NCBI GenBank assembly: GCA_040219555.1
Contig: JAVJSF010000017.1
Location: forward strand, 1 to 64,000
Origin: JAVJSF01 sp040219555
GTDB taxonomy: Bacteria > Actinomycetota > Thermoleophilia > Miltoncostaeales > Miltoncostaeaceae
Length of the DNA: 64,000 bases
Direction of reading: 5' to 3'
Part shown: positions 52,610 through 61,746 of the stretch, piece after piece
Numbering within the stretch: the first letter of the stretch is position 1
How the letters are laid out: each line of letters opens with the position of its first letter
Notes under the pieces: model-generated
The model's input: only the letters and a program-made list of their open reading frames with translations
The model's database searches: none
What the model was told of the DNA's origin: nothing
Position numbers and translations under genes: made by a program

Positions 52610-54706
52610 TCAGGAGCGGGCGGCGCGCAGGGCGCGCTCCATGAGCGTCTCCTGCGAGTTCAGCGACTCCTCGCCCTCGACGGGCCGGCGCCGGTGCCAC
52701 GTGCCGTCCGGGCGCAGCTCCCACGCGAGCGCCGTGTCCGCCAGCTGCAGGTCGAGCACCGTCTGCAGCTCGCGCGTGGCGGCGGGATCCTCGACGGGGG
52801 TCACCAGCTCCACCCGGTTGTCGAGGTTGCGGGCCATCATGTCCGCCGAGCCGATCAGGTATCGGGTCTGATCGCCCGTGGTGAACGCGAACACGCGGGA
52901 GTGCTCCAGGAAGCGGCCCACGATCGACACGACCCGGACGTTGTCGCTCACCCCGGGCACGCCCGGGCGCAGGCCGGCGATGCCCCGCACGATCAACTCC
53001 ACCGGCACGCCGGCGCGCGATGCGCGGTAGATCGCCTCGATGACGGGCCCGTCGATGAGCGAGTTCATCTTCATGACGACGCGCCCCGGGGTGCCGGAGG
53101 CGTGGGCCTCGGCCACGCGGTCGATCTCCCGGATGATCCCGTCGCGCAGATGCACGGGGGCCACCAGCGCGGCCCGGTAGCTCGGCGGCCGGCCGAAACC
53201 GGTGAGGTGGTTGAACAGGTCCGCCACGTCCTCGGTGAGGTCGTCGCGGCAGGTGAACAGGCCCATGTCCGTGTAGAGGCGGGCGGTGGACGGGTTGTAG
53301 TTCCCGGTGCCGATGTGGACGTACCGGCGCACCCGGTCGCCCTCGCGGCGCACCACCATCGCCAGCTTGGCGTGGGTCTTCAGGCCGGTCAGGCCCGACA
53401 CCACGTGCACGCCGGCGCGCTCGAGCGCCCGGGCCCACTGGATGTTGCGCTCCTCGTCGAAGCGCGCCTGCACCTCCACCAGGCAGACCGTCTGCTTGCC
53501 CTCCTCGGCCGCCCGCATCAGTGCGGGCACGATGGGCGAGTCGCCGCTGGTGCGGTAGACGGTCTGCTTGATCGCCAGCACGTTCGGGTCCTGCACGGCC
53601 TGCTCCACGAACCGCTCGACGCTGGTGTGGAAGTCGTCGTAGGGATGGTGCACGAACAGGTCGCCGGCGCGGATGACGGCGAACAGGTCGACCGACCCAC
53701 CGTCCTCACGGCGCAGACGGCTCTGCACGACGGGTTCCCAGGGGCGGTCGCGCATGCCCGGCCGCTCGAGCCCGGCGAACTGGAACAGCGCGGTGAGGTC
53801 CAGCGGCGCGGGGACCCGGTAGGTCTCGCCCGGACCCACCTCCAGGGCCTCCATCAGCTCGTCCACGAGCGCCTCGGGTGCATCCTGCTGCACCTCCAGG
53901 CGCACCACGTGGCCGAAGCGCCGGCGCCGCAGCTGGGCCTCCACGGCGCCGATCAGGTCGTCGGACTCGTCGGAGATCGAGAAATCCGCATCGCGCGTCA
54001 CGCGGAAGGTGGTGAGCGCCACGATCTCCATGCCCGGGAACAGGCGGGCGATGTGGTGGGCGATCACCTCGTCGAGCGCCACCAGCCGGTCGCCTGCGGG
54101 CAGGAACCGCGGCAGCCTGGGCGGCACCTTGACGCGCGCGAAGCGCGTGGCCCCGGTGGCCGGGTCGCGCACGCTCAGGCCGATGTTCAGCGACAGCCCG
54201 GAGATGTACGGGAAGGGCAGGCCCGGGCCCACGGCCAGCGGGGTCAGCGCGGGATAGACCTCGCGGTCGAAGCGCTCGTCGACGTCGCGCCGCTCGCCGG
54301 CGGTGAGCTCGGCCAGGGGGACCACGTCGATCCCCTCGCCCGCCAGCGCGGGTCGCACCTCATCGCTCCACACTCGCGCCGCGTCGGCCGCCAGCTCGCG
54401 CACGCGGTCGGCGATGCGCTGGAGCACGTCCTCGCGCGGCAGGCGGTCCGGGGTGCTGGACAGCCGCCCGGCCTCGTAGGCGTCCTGGACCGTGGCCACC
54501 CGGACCATGAAGAACTCGTCCAGGTTGGAGGCGAAGATCCCGAGGAACTTGCAGCGCTCCAGCAGCGGCACCTCGGGGGTGCTGGCGAGCGCCAGGACGC
54601 GGGCGTTGAACTCGAGCCACGACAGCTCACGGTTGATGTAGAGACCGGGGTCGGTGAGGTCGGTCTCCCGCTCCGGATCGTCGTCGCTGCGGCTCACGCG
54701 GCCCAT
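52610..54706 (-). CDS. ppk1: Polyphosphate kinase 1
   Basis: The 698-residue enzyme makes polyphosphate from ATP and works in the reverse direction too. It begins YINRELSWLEFNARVL, has the catalytic histidine in RYVHIGTGNYNPSTARLYTD (near residue 468), and the ATP-binding and phospholipase-D-like C-terminal domains. The length is normal. The exopolyphosphatase ppx is in the same window but distant. ATG at 54706; a GTG nine bases later is an alternative. Confidence 0.95.
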   Translation of the reverse strand: MGRVSRSDDDPERETDLTDPGLYINRELSWLEFNARVLALASTPEVPLLERCKFLGIFASNLDEFFMVRVATVQDAYEAGRLSSTPDRLPREDVLQRIADRVRELAADAARVWSDEVRPALAGEGIDVVPLAELTAGERRDVDERFDREVYPALTPLAVGPGLPFPYISGLSLNIGLSVRDPATGATRFARVKVPPRLPRFLPAGDRLVALDEVIAHHIARLFPGMEIVALTTFRVTRDADFSISDESDDLIGAVEAQLRRRRFGHVVRLEVQQDAPEALVDELMEALEVGPGETYRVPAPLDLTALFQFAGLERPGMRDRPWEPVVQSRLRREDGGSVDLFAVIRAGDLFVHHPYDDFHTSVERFVEQAVQDPNVLAIKQTVYRTSGDSPIVPALMRAAEEGKQTVCLVEVQARFDEERNIQWARALERAGVHVVSGLTGLKTHAKLAMVVRREGDRVRRYVHIGTGNYNPSTARLYTDMGLFTCRDDLTEDVADLFNHLTGFGRPPSYRAALVAPVHLRDGIIREIDRVAEAHASGTPGRVVMKMNSLIDGPVIEAIYRASRAGVPVELIVRGIAGLRPGVPGVSDNVRVVSIVGRFLEHSRVFAFTTGDQTRYLIGSADMMARNLDNRVELVTPVEDPAATRELQTVLDLQLADTALAWELRPDGTWHRRRPVEGEESLNSQETLMERALRAARS

Positions 54707-54749
54707 TCTGCGGACGCCGCCCGGGCGTGTCCACCTGCGCCCACGTCGG

Positions 54750-56039
54750 TTACAGCCGCCCCGAGCGCCGCACGATGAGGCGGTAGGGCGCCGGCTCGCG
54801 CCCGCCCTGCACCTCGAGGGTGTAGAAGCCCGAACGGCTGGCGGTGATGCTCAGCCGCTCGATCGAGGCCGGCCCGATGGAGATCGCGGCAAGCCACCGC
54901 CGGGCGAAGGCGCCGTCGCGCTCGCCCCGCGGCGTGCCGGCGCGCCAGAGGGCCAGATCCAGGTCCGCCCGGCCGGGCCCCTTCAGCACGGCCGTGACGG
55001 TCTGGCCGGAGCGCAGGTACACACGGAAGCCGTCGCGGGGGTCGCCCCACGACCCGGTGCGCCCGCGCAGCGCCCGCCCGCGCGCTCCGCCCGGACCCAT
55101 CAGGGGCGCCAGTGCACGCACCAGCACCGTGTCGTCGTTGGGCTCCCGGTCCTCGCGCGGCGGCGTGGGGGCCGCCAGCGCGGCGCGCAGATCCACCAGG
55201 CCGAGGCCGCTGCCCACATCGCGCCCGCTGGGCGGGACATCGCGGGCGGTCGTCTCGATGAGGGTGCGCACCTGGGGTGCGCTGAGACGGGGCCGGAGCG
55301 CCAGGATGCGCGCGGCAACACCGCTCACAACGGCGGTCGCCATCGAGGTGCCCGTGCGGGCCTCGGTGGCGCCGGGGCGGTCGTGCGCGCGCGCGGCCAC
55401 CACGCCGTCGCCGGGCGCGACCACGGCGAGGTGCGGCCCCTTGGCCGAGAGCAGCAGCGGGCGCCCGTCGTCGCCCACCGCGCCCACCGCCAGCGCCTGG
55501 CGGTACGCACCCGGGTAGACCGGGGGCCCACCGCGAAGGCCGTTGTTGCCCGCCGACACCACGACGAGGACGCCCGCGCGGGCGGCGGCGTCGAGGGCGG
55601 CCTGCTCGGCGGCCGAGAACCCCTCGCCGCCGAACGAGATGTTGATGACGCTCGCCCCGCGCGCCACGGCGTACCGCACCCCGCGCACGAGGTCGAGGGT
55701 GCGCGTGGCCCCGCGCGCGTCGGCGATCGTGACGGGCAGGATCGTCACCCCCGGGCCGGTGTTGCCGGCGGCGACGTCGGTGATGATCCCGGCCACATGC
55801 GTGCCGTGACCCGATGGGTCGCTCAGCGGATCGCGGGTGCCCGGGACGAACGAGCGGGCGCCCCGGGTGTCGATGGCATCGGCGAGGCCGGGCACACCGG
55901 CGTCGACCCCGGTGTCCAGCACCGCCACCACGGGCCGGCGCGGACCGCGTCCGGGCGTCCACTCGATCTGGCGCAGGTGCGTCGGCACCCCCGCGACGGG
56001 GGCGGCGACGGCCGCGGGCGGGACGATCGGGGCGTCCAT
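54750..56039 (-). CDS. Subtilisin-type serine protease without a signal peptide
   Basis: The 429-residue S8 peptidase has the catalytic triad Asp42 (VLDTGVD), His78 (GHGTHVAG), Ser232 (GTSMATAVVSG), and the oxyanion Asn165 (SAGNNG). Residues ~290-429 form a beta-rich PPC-like C-terminal domain. The N-terminus (MDAPIVPPAAVAAPV) is neither charged nor hydrophobic enough for a signal peptide, and TAGGAG sits eight bases before the ATG, overlapping the stop of the upstream gene, so the start is firm. It may therefore act in the cytoplasm or be exported by another route. It appears to lack a propeptide. Confidence 0.88.
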   Translation of the reverse strand: MDAPIVPPAAVAAPVAGVPTHLRQIEWTPGRGPRRPVVAVLDTGVDAGVPGLADAIDTRGARSFVPGTRDPLSDPSGHGTHVAGIITDVAAGNTGPGVTILPVTIADARGATRTLDLVRGVRYAVARGASVINISFGGEGFSAAEQAALDAAARAGVLVVVSAGNNGLRGGPPVYPGAYRQALAVGAVGDDGRPLLLSAKGPHLAVVAPGDGVVAARAHDRPGATEARTGTSMATAVVSGVAARILALRPRLSAPQVRTLIETTARDVPPSGRDVGSGLGLVDLRAALAAPTPPREDREPNDDTVLVRALAPLMGPGGARGRALRGRTGSWGDPRDGFRVYLRSGQTVTAVLKGPGRADLDLALWRAGTPRGERDGAFARRWLAAISIGPASIERLSITASRSGFYTLEVQGGREPAPYRLIVRRSGRL

Positions 56040-56046
56040 GGCTCTC

Positions 56047-56415
56047 CTACACCCGCCAGCGGGCGGCGACCGCGATGAGCCCGACGATCAGGAGCAGGCC
56101 GACGAGGATGGCGGCGATGAAGGAGGCGCCCACCACGAAGGGGATCACCACGATCACGCTCTGGGCGATGGCGATGATCCACATGATGTCCCGGAGCGGG
56201 CCGGGGCGCAGGCGCACCGCGATGGCGATGGCGGCCACGAGGGCGGCCAGGGCCAGCACCGCCAGCAGCAGGGCGCTGCCGCGCCAGATCAGGATGCCCA
56301 CCACCTCGACCAGGGCGAGGATGCCGCCCAGCATCAGCCGGCGACCGCGGATGCGGTCACCCAGGCGCCGGCGGAAGCCCGGAGGGTTGGCTTCGATCAG
56401 GGGGAGGTCGTTCAC
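56047..56415 (-). CDS. Small membrane protein, 122 residues
   Basis: No family recognised. The protein has a soluble start (MNDLPLIEANPPGFRRRLGDRIRGRR) and about four transmembrane helices (residues ~27-45, 46-66, 71-95 and 96-116). The start is GTG at 56415. It ends eight bases before the subtilase ATG, so the two are almost certainly co-transcribed, and it may help the protease, though nothing proves that. Confidence 0.6.
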   Translation of the reverse strand: MNDLPLIEANPPGFRRRLGDRIRGRRLMLGGILALVEVVGILIWRGSALLLAVLALAALVAAIAIAVRLRPGPLRDIMWIIAIAQSVIVVIPFVVGASFIAAILVGLLLIVGLIAVAARWRV

Positions 56416-56504
56416 CGGTCGAGTGTAGCGCCGGCCCCGGCGCGTTCCGCGACACCGGGGCCGGACATGACCGGGGGAACCCCGGCCATGGGGGGCGGAG
56501 GCTC

Positions 56505-57617
56505 CTAGCGGGCCGTCACGCGAAGGGTTGCCACGGCGCGGGCACCGAGGTTGTCGGTGGCGCGAACCCGGACGACGTGGCGCCCGGCATCGAGGGGGAT
56601 CCTCTGCGCGGCGCCCGTGGAGATGTCGTAGGTGCCGTCGCCGTCGCGGTCCCACTCGACCTTCACGATGGCCCCGTCCGGGTCGTTGGCCTGCGCGATG
56701 TAGGCCGCGTTCTGCTTGGGCTTCGGCGACGGGGTGGTGGCCACGATCGTCACGTTCGGCGGCATGTTGACCGCCGGCGGACCGACGGCCGGCTGGCGCA
56801 CCGCGATCGCGGTGACGGTCCGGCTGGGCACGTCGTCCTTGCGCACGAGGCGGCCGGTGCCGATGGGGCCCAGTTCCGTGGCCGCGCCGGTGTTGAGGTC
56901 GATGCGGAACAACTTGGTGCCCGCCCCGTCACCGACGTTGGTCGACATGTAGCCGATGCCGTCCGCGATGTCGAAGCCGGTGCGCGAGCCCACGTCGACG
57001 CCGATGCTCTTGGCGTCCACCAGGGTGCCGGCGTTCGGCGGGTTCTGGCTGAGGAGCTGGTCGGTGTTCCGGTCGATCCCGAACAGCCGGGTGCCGGCCG
57101 GCTTGTTCACGGTGAGGTCAGTGTTGGTGTAGGCGCTCGCCACCACCTGCGGGCTGCCGGGGTTGAGCGCGCCGTCCGGGCTGCCGGCACCGTGGTCACC
57201 GCTGGCGAACGAGAGGCGGTAGTTCATGTTCGAGTCGCTGGTCACGCGCATGGCGTCCGGGACCGGGTTCACGTCGACGCCGAAGCTGGCCCCCACCAGC
57301 CCGGGGTTGAAGCCCGAGCCGATCGGCGTGGCGGCGCCGGTGTCCTGGTTCACCTGGTACATGACGTTGTCGGTACCGGCGCCCACGAGGGTGTTCGTGG
57401 TCGACCGGATGTCGATCCCCACCAGGCGGACGCCCGCGGGAAGCCCGCTGATCGCGACCTCGTCCAGGACCACGCCCGGATAGCGCGAGTCGACGCGCAG
57501 CAGGTTGCCCTGATCATCGAGTGCGTGGACGTCGCGGGCCTGGGCGACGGCCGGGACTGCGAGGGTCAGGGCCGCGCCCATGAGGACGGCCCGTCGCATG
57601 AAGGATCGCGCGGTCAT
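56505..57617 (-). CDS. Secreted DUF4394 plus PKD-like domain protein
   Basis: The 370-residue protein has a signal peptide (residues 1-27, ending AVAQA), then a DUF4394-type repeat domain (residues ~28-265, a beta-propeller-like fold with LVGIDIRSTTNTLVG, FGVDVNPVPDAMRVTS and FDIADG), and a C-terminal PKD-like Ig domain (~285-370) with VKVEWDRDGDGTYD. It is probably an extracellular or surface protein; no enzyme motif is visible. The ATG at 57617 has GGAGGA nine bases upstream. Confidence 0.82.
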   Translation of the reverse strand: MTARSFMRRAVLMGAALTLAVPAVAQARDVHALDDQGNLLRVDSRYPGVVLDEVAISGLPAGVRLVGIDIRSTTNTLVGAGTDNVMYQVNQDTGAATPIGSGFNPGLVGASFGVDVNPVPDAMRVTSDSNMNYRLSFASGDHGAGSPDGALNPGSPQVVASAYTNTDLTVNKPAGTRLFGIDRNTDQLLSQNPPNAGTLVDAKSIGVDVGSRTGFDIADGIGYMSTNVGDGAGTKLFRIDLNTGAATELGPIGTGRLVRKDDVPSRTVTAIAVRQPAVGPPAVNMPPNVTIVATTPSPKPKQNAAYIAQANDPDGAIVKVEWDRDGDGTYDISTGAAQRIPLDAGRHVVRVRATDNLGARAVATLRVTAR

Positions 57618-57720
57618 AGAGAGGTGCTCCTCCGTTGGAACGGTTCGGGAGAAGCTACGAACGGACCCGTCCGGCGGACCACTTTGCGAGCCGTCGACGG
57701 CTGTGAGCGTCGTGCGGGGA

Positions 57721-58602
57721 TCACCCGCGGCCGGGCGGCTCCGGTCCCGACGGGGTGACCAGGGCGATCACATCGGAGCCGGCCGGACCGCGGTCGCCGA
57801 GGGCGGCGAGCACCCGCTCCGCCGCGGCCCGGTCGGCCACGAGCCCGGCCAGGCACGAGCCGCTGCCGCACAGGAGCACCCGACCGGCGCCGGCGGCCGC
57901 CAGCGCACGGGCGGGCGCCGCCAGCGCCGGCCGCAGCGCGAGCGCCGCCGGCCACAGATCGTTGCGGGCCCAGGCCGCCAGTGCCGGCCACGGCGGCGGC
58001 GCGGCGGTGCCCGCGGGCGGCGGCGCGGACGCGCGCGCCCTCCCCATCCGGTCGAAGCGCGAGTACACCACCGCGGTGGGGAGGCCGAACGGCGGTCGTA
58101 CCAGGACCGCCGCGAAGGCCGGCCGTCCCGCGGGGCCGAGGCGCTCGCCGCGCCCCGTGGCCCACGCGGCGCCCCCGGCGACGAAGAAGGGGACATCGCT
58201 CCCCACGCGCGCGGCCACCTCGCGCAGCCGCGCGGCCCCCAGGCCCAGGCCGAACAGGCGCTCGGCCCCGCGCAGCACCGCGGCGGCGTCGCTGGAGCCA
58301 CCCCCCAGGCCGGCCTGGGCGGGGATGCGCTTGCGGATGGTCACCGCAACGGGGAGGGGCCGCCCGACCTCGCGCTCCAGCGCGTCCAGGGCCGACCACG
58401 CCAGGTTGGCCGGGCCGGGCGCCTCGGGGCAGTCCACCCGGCGGCGATCGGCGGCGCGCAGCACGACGTCGTCGTGCAGGCCGTCCAACTCGACCATCAG
58501 CGAGGCGACCGGGTGGTAGCCGTCGGCGCCCGGCGGCCCCACGTCCAGGCGGAGGTTCAGCTTCGGGCGCGCGCGCTCGCACACCTCGGGCGCGCCCGTC
58601 AT
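57721..58602 (-). CDS. ispE: 4-diphosphocytidyl-2-C-methyl-D-erythritol kinase
   Basis: The 293-residue GHMP kinase phosphorylates the fourth intermediate of the non-mevalonate (MEP) route to isoprenoids. The conserved motifs are ARPKLNLRLDV near the start, the ATP loop PAQAGLGGGSSDAAAVL, and the C-terminal GSGSCLAG. It overlaps rsmA by ATGA and ends the minus-strand operon metG-tatD-rsmA-ispE, the gene order found in many Gram-positive bacteria. Confidence 0.95.
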   Translation of the reverse strand: MTGAPEVCERARPKLNLRLDVGPPGADGYHPVASLMVELDGLHDDVVLRAADRRRVDCPEAPGPANLAWSALDALEREVGRPLPVAVTIRKRIPAQAGLGGGSSDAAAVLRGAERLFGLGLGAARLREVAARVGSDVPFFVAGGAAWATGRGERLGPAGRPAFAAVLVRPPFGLPTAVVYSRFDRMGRARASAPPPAGTAAPPPWPALAAWARNDLWPAALALRPALAAPARALAAAGAGRVLLCGSGSCLAGLVADRAAAERVLAALGDRGPAGSDVIALVTPSGPEPPGRG

Positions 58603-59450
58603 CGGTCCCCTTCAGCCAGCCGGGCGGCCAGCGTGGCGTAGTGGGACGGCGCGAGGGCCTCGGGGCGCGCGTCGGCCGGGTGGCCCAGCGCGATGAGTAT
58701 CCGGCGCACCGCCTCCTTGGGGTGACCGGCCGCGCCGAGGGTGTTGGCGAGGGTCTTGCGCCGCGATGCGAAGGCGGCGCGCACCAGGTCGCGCACGCCG
58801 GGCGCCGGCGCCGGCCCGGTGCGGCGGAAGGCCACCAGGGCCGAGTCCACCCGCGGGCGCGGCACGAACACCTCCCGCCCCACGGCCCGGCGGAAGGTGG
58901 TCTCCATCGCCATCCCCATCAGCACCGTGGGCGCCCCGTACAGCCGCCCGCCGGGGGCGGCGGTCCAGCGGTCGGCCACCTCGGCCTGGGTCATCACGCA
59001 CCAGCGCTCCACCGCGGGGAGGCGCCAGAGGCTCTCGACCATGATCGGGGTGGCGATGTTGTAGGGCAGGTTGGCCACCATGACGGTGGGCGCCGGCGCG
59101 AGCGCGGCCAGGTCGGCGCGCATGGCATCGCCCCAGTGGACCGTGACGTTGCCGGCGCCGGCCAGCACCTCCGCCAGCACCGGCTCCACCCGCCGGTCGA
59201 ACTCGAGCGCATGGACGTGTGCCGCGGCCCGTGCGAGGGCGACGGTGAGGACCCCGAGCCCGGGCCCCACCTCCACGGCGACGTCCCGGGGGCCCACGCC
59301 TGCGCGACGCACGGCGAGGTCGACCAGGTTCTCGTCCAGCAGGAAGTGCTGGCCCAGATCCGTGTCGGGCCGCAGCCCGTGGCGCTCCAGCAACCGCATC
59401 ACGCCCACCCGCGGCGGCGGGTCGGCGGGACGGGGCGGCTCCTCGCTCAC
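58599..59450 (-). CDS. rsmA: 16S rRNA (adenine1518-N6/adenine1519-N6)-dimethyltransferase
   Basis: The 283-residue KsgA-type methyltransferase dimethylates two adjacent adenines near the 3' end of 16S rRNA during small-subunit assembly. It has the N-terminal LGQHFLLDENLVDLAV, motif I VEVGPGLGVLT, and the catalytic motif NLPYNIATPIM. The GTG start overlaps the tatD stop, and the end overlaps the ispE ATG. Confidence 0.95.
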   Translation of the reverse strand: MSEEPPRPADPPPRVGVMRLLERHGLRPDTDLGQHFLLDENLVDLAVRRAGVGPRDVAVEVGPGLGVLTVALARAAAHVHALEFDRRVEPVLAEVLAGAGNVTVHWGDAMRADLAALAPAPTVMVANLPYNIATPIMVESLWRLPAVERWCVMTQAEVADRWTAAPGGRLYGAPTVLMGMAMETTFRRAVGREVFVPRPRVDSALVAFRRTGPAPAPGVRDLVRAAFASRRKTLANTLGAAGHPKEAVRRILIALGHPADARPEALAPSHYATLAARLAEGDR

Positions 59451-60196
59451 CAGCCGAAGATGCGTGCCGCGTTGGCGGAGGTGGCCGCGTCCAGATCCTC
59501 GGCGGGCATGTCGCGCAATGCCGCGACGAAGCGCAGGGTGTGGGCCACGTTGGCGGGCCGGTTGGGCCGCCCGCGCCGCGGCTCCGGAGCCAGGTAGGGG
59601 CTGTCGGTCTCCACCAGCAGCCGGTCGAGGGGGGCCAGGGCGGCCGCGCGCTGGAGGTCGTGCGAGCGCTTGTAGGTCACCGGGCCGGCGAGCGACAGCA
59701 TGTAGCCGCGCTCGACGGCGTCGTCGAGGCGCTCGGGGATGCTGAAGCAGTGCAGGATCACCGGCAGGCCTGCGGCGTCCTCACCCAGCACGCGCATGGT
59801 GTCCTCGGTGGCCTCGCGCGTATGGATCACCAGCGGCAGCCCCACCTCGCGGGCCAGCGCGATCTGGGCCCGGAAGGCCCGCTCCTGGTCCTCGTGCGAG
59901 GCGTGGTCGTAGTGGTGGTCGAAGCCGCACTCACCGATGGCCACGACCTTGGGGTGCGCGGACAGCTCGCGCATCCACACGGGGTCGGCCGCGGTGAAGG
60001 AGCCGGCGTCGTGGGGGTGGACGCCGACGGCGGCGAACACGCCCGGGAAGCGCTCGGTGAGCGCCACCGCCCGGCGGGACGAGTCCTCGCCCATCCCGAT
60101 GGTGACGATCCGCTCGACCCCCTCGCCCGCCGCCTCGGCGACGAGATCGGCCACGTCCTGATCGCAGGACTCCAGGTGGGCGTGGCTGTCGACTAT
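59447..60196 (-). CDS. tatD: TatD-family metal-dependent deoxyribonuclease, apparent ATA start
   Basis: The 249-residue TIM-barrel hydrolase has the metal-binding DSHAHLES at the start, GVHPHDAG, IGECGFDHH, IHTREATEDTM, and the C-terminal ETDSPYLAP. The frame has no ATG, GTG or TTG near the conserved N-terminus. An ATA at 60196-60194 overlaps the metG stop (ATAG, like an ATGA coupling) and has AGGAG eight bases upstream. Homologues start M-x-D-T/S-H-A-H, exactly here. I therefore annotate an ATA start. A sequencing error is the alternative. Confidence 0.9.
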   Translation of the reverse strand: MVDSHAHLESCDQDVADLVAEAAGEGVERIVTIGMGEDSSRRAVALTERFPGVFAAVGVHPHDAGSFTAADPVWMRELSAHPKVVAIGECGFDHHYDHASHEDQERAFRAQIALAREVGLPLVIHTREATEDTMRVLGEDAAGLPVILHCFSIPERLDDAVERGYMLSLAGPVTYKRSHDLQRAAALAPLDRLLVETDSPYLAPEPRRGRPNRPANVAHTLRFVAALRDMPAEDLDAATSANAARIFGW

Positions 60197-61731
60197 TCCG
60201 GGGTCTCCTGTGGCTCGACGCGCGGGAACAGCGGCGGGACGGGCGCGAGGGTGGCGCCGGCGGCGCCGGCGCCCCAGCGGGCATCGGCCAGGCTGAGCGC
60301 CGAGGGATCCTGACCCAGGGCGCCCAGCAGTCGCTCGGCCGAGGCGGGGATGACCGGCCACACCAGTACCGCCACGCAGCGCAGCCCCTCGGCCAGCGAG
60401 AAGAGGGCCTGGTCCAGATCGGCGGCCCGGGCCGGGTCCTTCGCCAGCGCCCAGGGGGCGCGCTCCTCGGCCAGGCGGTTGATGCGGCGCACCAGCGCCC
60501 AGGCGGCGTCCATGGCGCGGCTGATGTCCAGCTGGTCGTGAGCGGCCACCACCGCGGCCACGGCGTCGTCCACCTCGCGCGCCAGGTCGGCGTCGGCACC
60601 CGTGTCGGCCGGGACCACCCCGTCGCGGTAGCGCCCCACCATGTTCAGGGTGCGGTTGAGCAGGTTCCCCAGTTCGTTTGCCAGCTCGCCGGCGTAGCGG
60701 GCCTCGAAGCCCTCCGCGGTGAAGGTGCCGTCCTCGCCGAAGCGCACCTCGCGCGCCAGGTAGTAGCGCAGCGCGTCGATGCCGTAGCGCTCGATGAACG
60801 GGAACGGGTCGACCACGTTGCCCGTGGTCTTGCTCATCTTCTCGCCGCCCTTGAGCAGGTAGCCGTGGATCATCAGGCGCTCGGGTAGCTCCAGGCCGGC
60901 GGCCATGAGCATGGCCGGCCAGATGACCGCGTGGAACTTGAGGATGTCCTTGCCCATGATCTGAAGGCTCGGCGGCCAGAAGCGCGCCACCAGGTCCTCG
61001 CCCGGACGCGCGTAGGCCAGCGCCGTGCGGTAGTTGAGCAGCGCGTCGAACCAGACGTAGATGGTCTGCTCGGGGTCCCACGGGACCCGTACGCCCCAAG
61101 CGGTCTGGGCGCGCGACATCGACAGGTCGTCGAGCCCCCCCTCGATCATCCGCTGCGCCTCGTTGCGCCGTGCGGACGGGAGAACCCAGTCCGGATTCGC
61201 GGCGTAGTGGGCCAGCAGGCGGTCGCGGTAGGCCGACAGGCGGAAGAACCAGTTCTCCTCCTCCTGCCAGGCCACCTCGGTGCCGTGGATGGGGCAGCGC
61301 CGGCCCTCGGAGAGGTCGTCGTCCGAGTAGAAGGCCTCGCATGCCGTGCAGTACCAGCCGCCGTAGCTGCCGCGGTAGACATCGCCGGCGTCGTGGATCT
61401 GCTGGACGAGCCGCTGCACCCCGTCCTCGTGCTCGGGGTCGGTGGTGCGGATGAAGAAGTCGTGCGTTGAATCGAGCACCCCGCCCAGCGCACGGAAGCG
61501 GGCCGACAGAAGGTCGGCGTGCTCCTTGGGCTCGCGCCCGGCCCGCTCGGCCGACTCGGCGATCTTGGCCCCGTGCTCGTCGGTGCCCGTCAGGAAGAAG
61601 ACGTCCTCGCCGCGCTGGCGGTGATGGCGCGCGATGATGTCGGTCATGATCGTGGTGTACGCATGACCGATGTGCGGCTCGCCGTTGACGTAGTAGATCG
61701 GCGTGGTGATGTAGAAGCTCTGGCGCGGCAC
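60193..61731 (-). CDS. metG: Methionyl-tRNA synthetase
   Basis: The 512-residue class I synthetase charges methionyl tRNAs. It has HIGHAYT near residue 20, a connective domain with one zinc knuckle-like pair (CTAC and CPIH), and KMSKTTGN. The anticodon-binding helical domain closes the C-terminus. There is no fused tRNA-binding domain, as in many short actinobacterial forms. The GTG start (61731) sits 15 bases from the divergent nucleotidyltransferase gene. Confidence 0.95.
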   Translation of the reverse strand: MPRQSFYITTPIYYVNGEPHIGHAYTTIMTDIIARHHRQRGEDVFFLTGTDEHGAKIAESAERAGREPKEHADLLSARFRALGGVLDSTHDFFIRTTDPEHEDGVQRLVQQIHDAGDVYRGSYGGWYCTACEAFYSDDDLSEGRRCPIHGTEVAWQEEENWFFRLSAYRDRLLAHYAANPDWVLPSARRNEAQRMIEGGLDDLSMSRAQTAWGVRVPWDPEQTIYVWFDALLNYRTALAYARPGEDLVARFWPPSLQIMGKDILKFHAVIWPAMLMAAGLELPERLMIHGYLLKGGEKMSKTTGNVVDPFPFIERYGIDALRYYLAREVRFGEDGTFTAEGFEARYAGELANELGNLLNRTLNMVGRYRDGVVPADTGADADLAREVDDAVAAVVAAHDQLDISRAMDAAWALVRRINRLAEERAPWALAKDPARAADLDQALFSLAEGLRCVAVLVWPVIPASAERLLGALGQDPSALSLADARWGAGAAGATLAPVPPLFPRVEPQETPE

Positions 61732-61746
61732 GGGCGGGGAGTCTAG

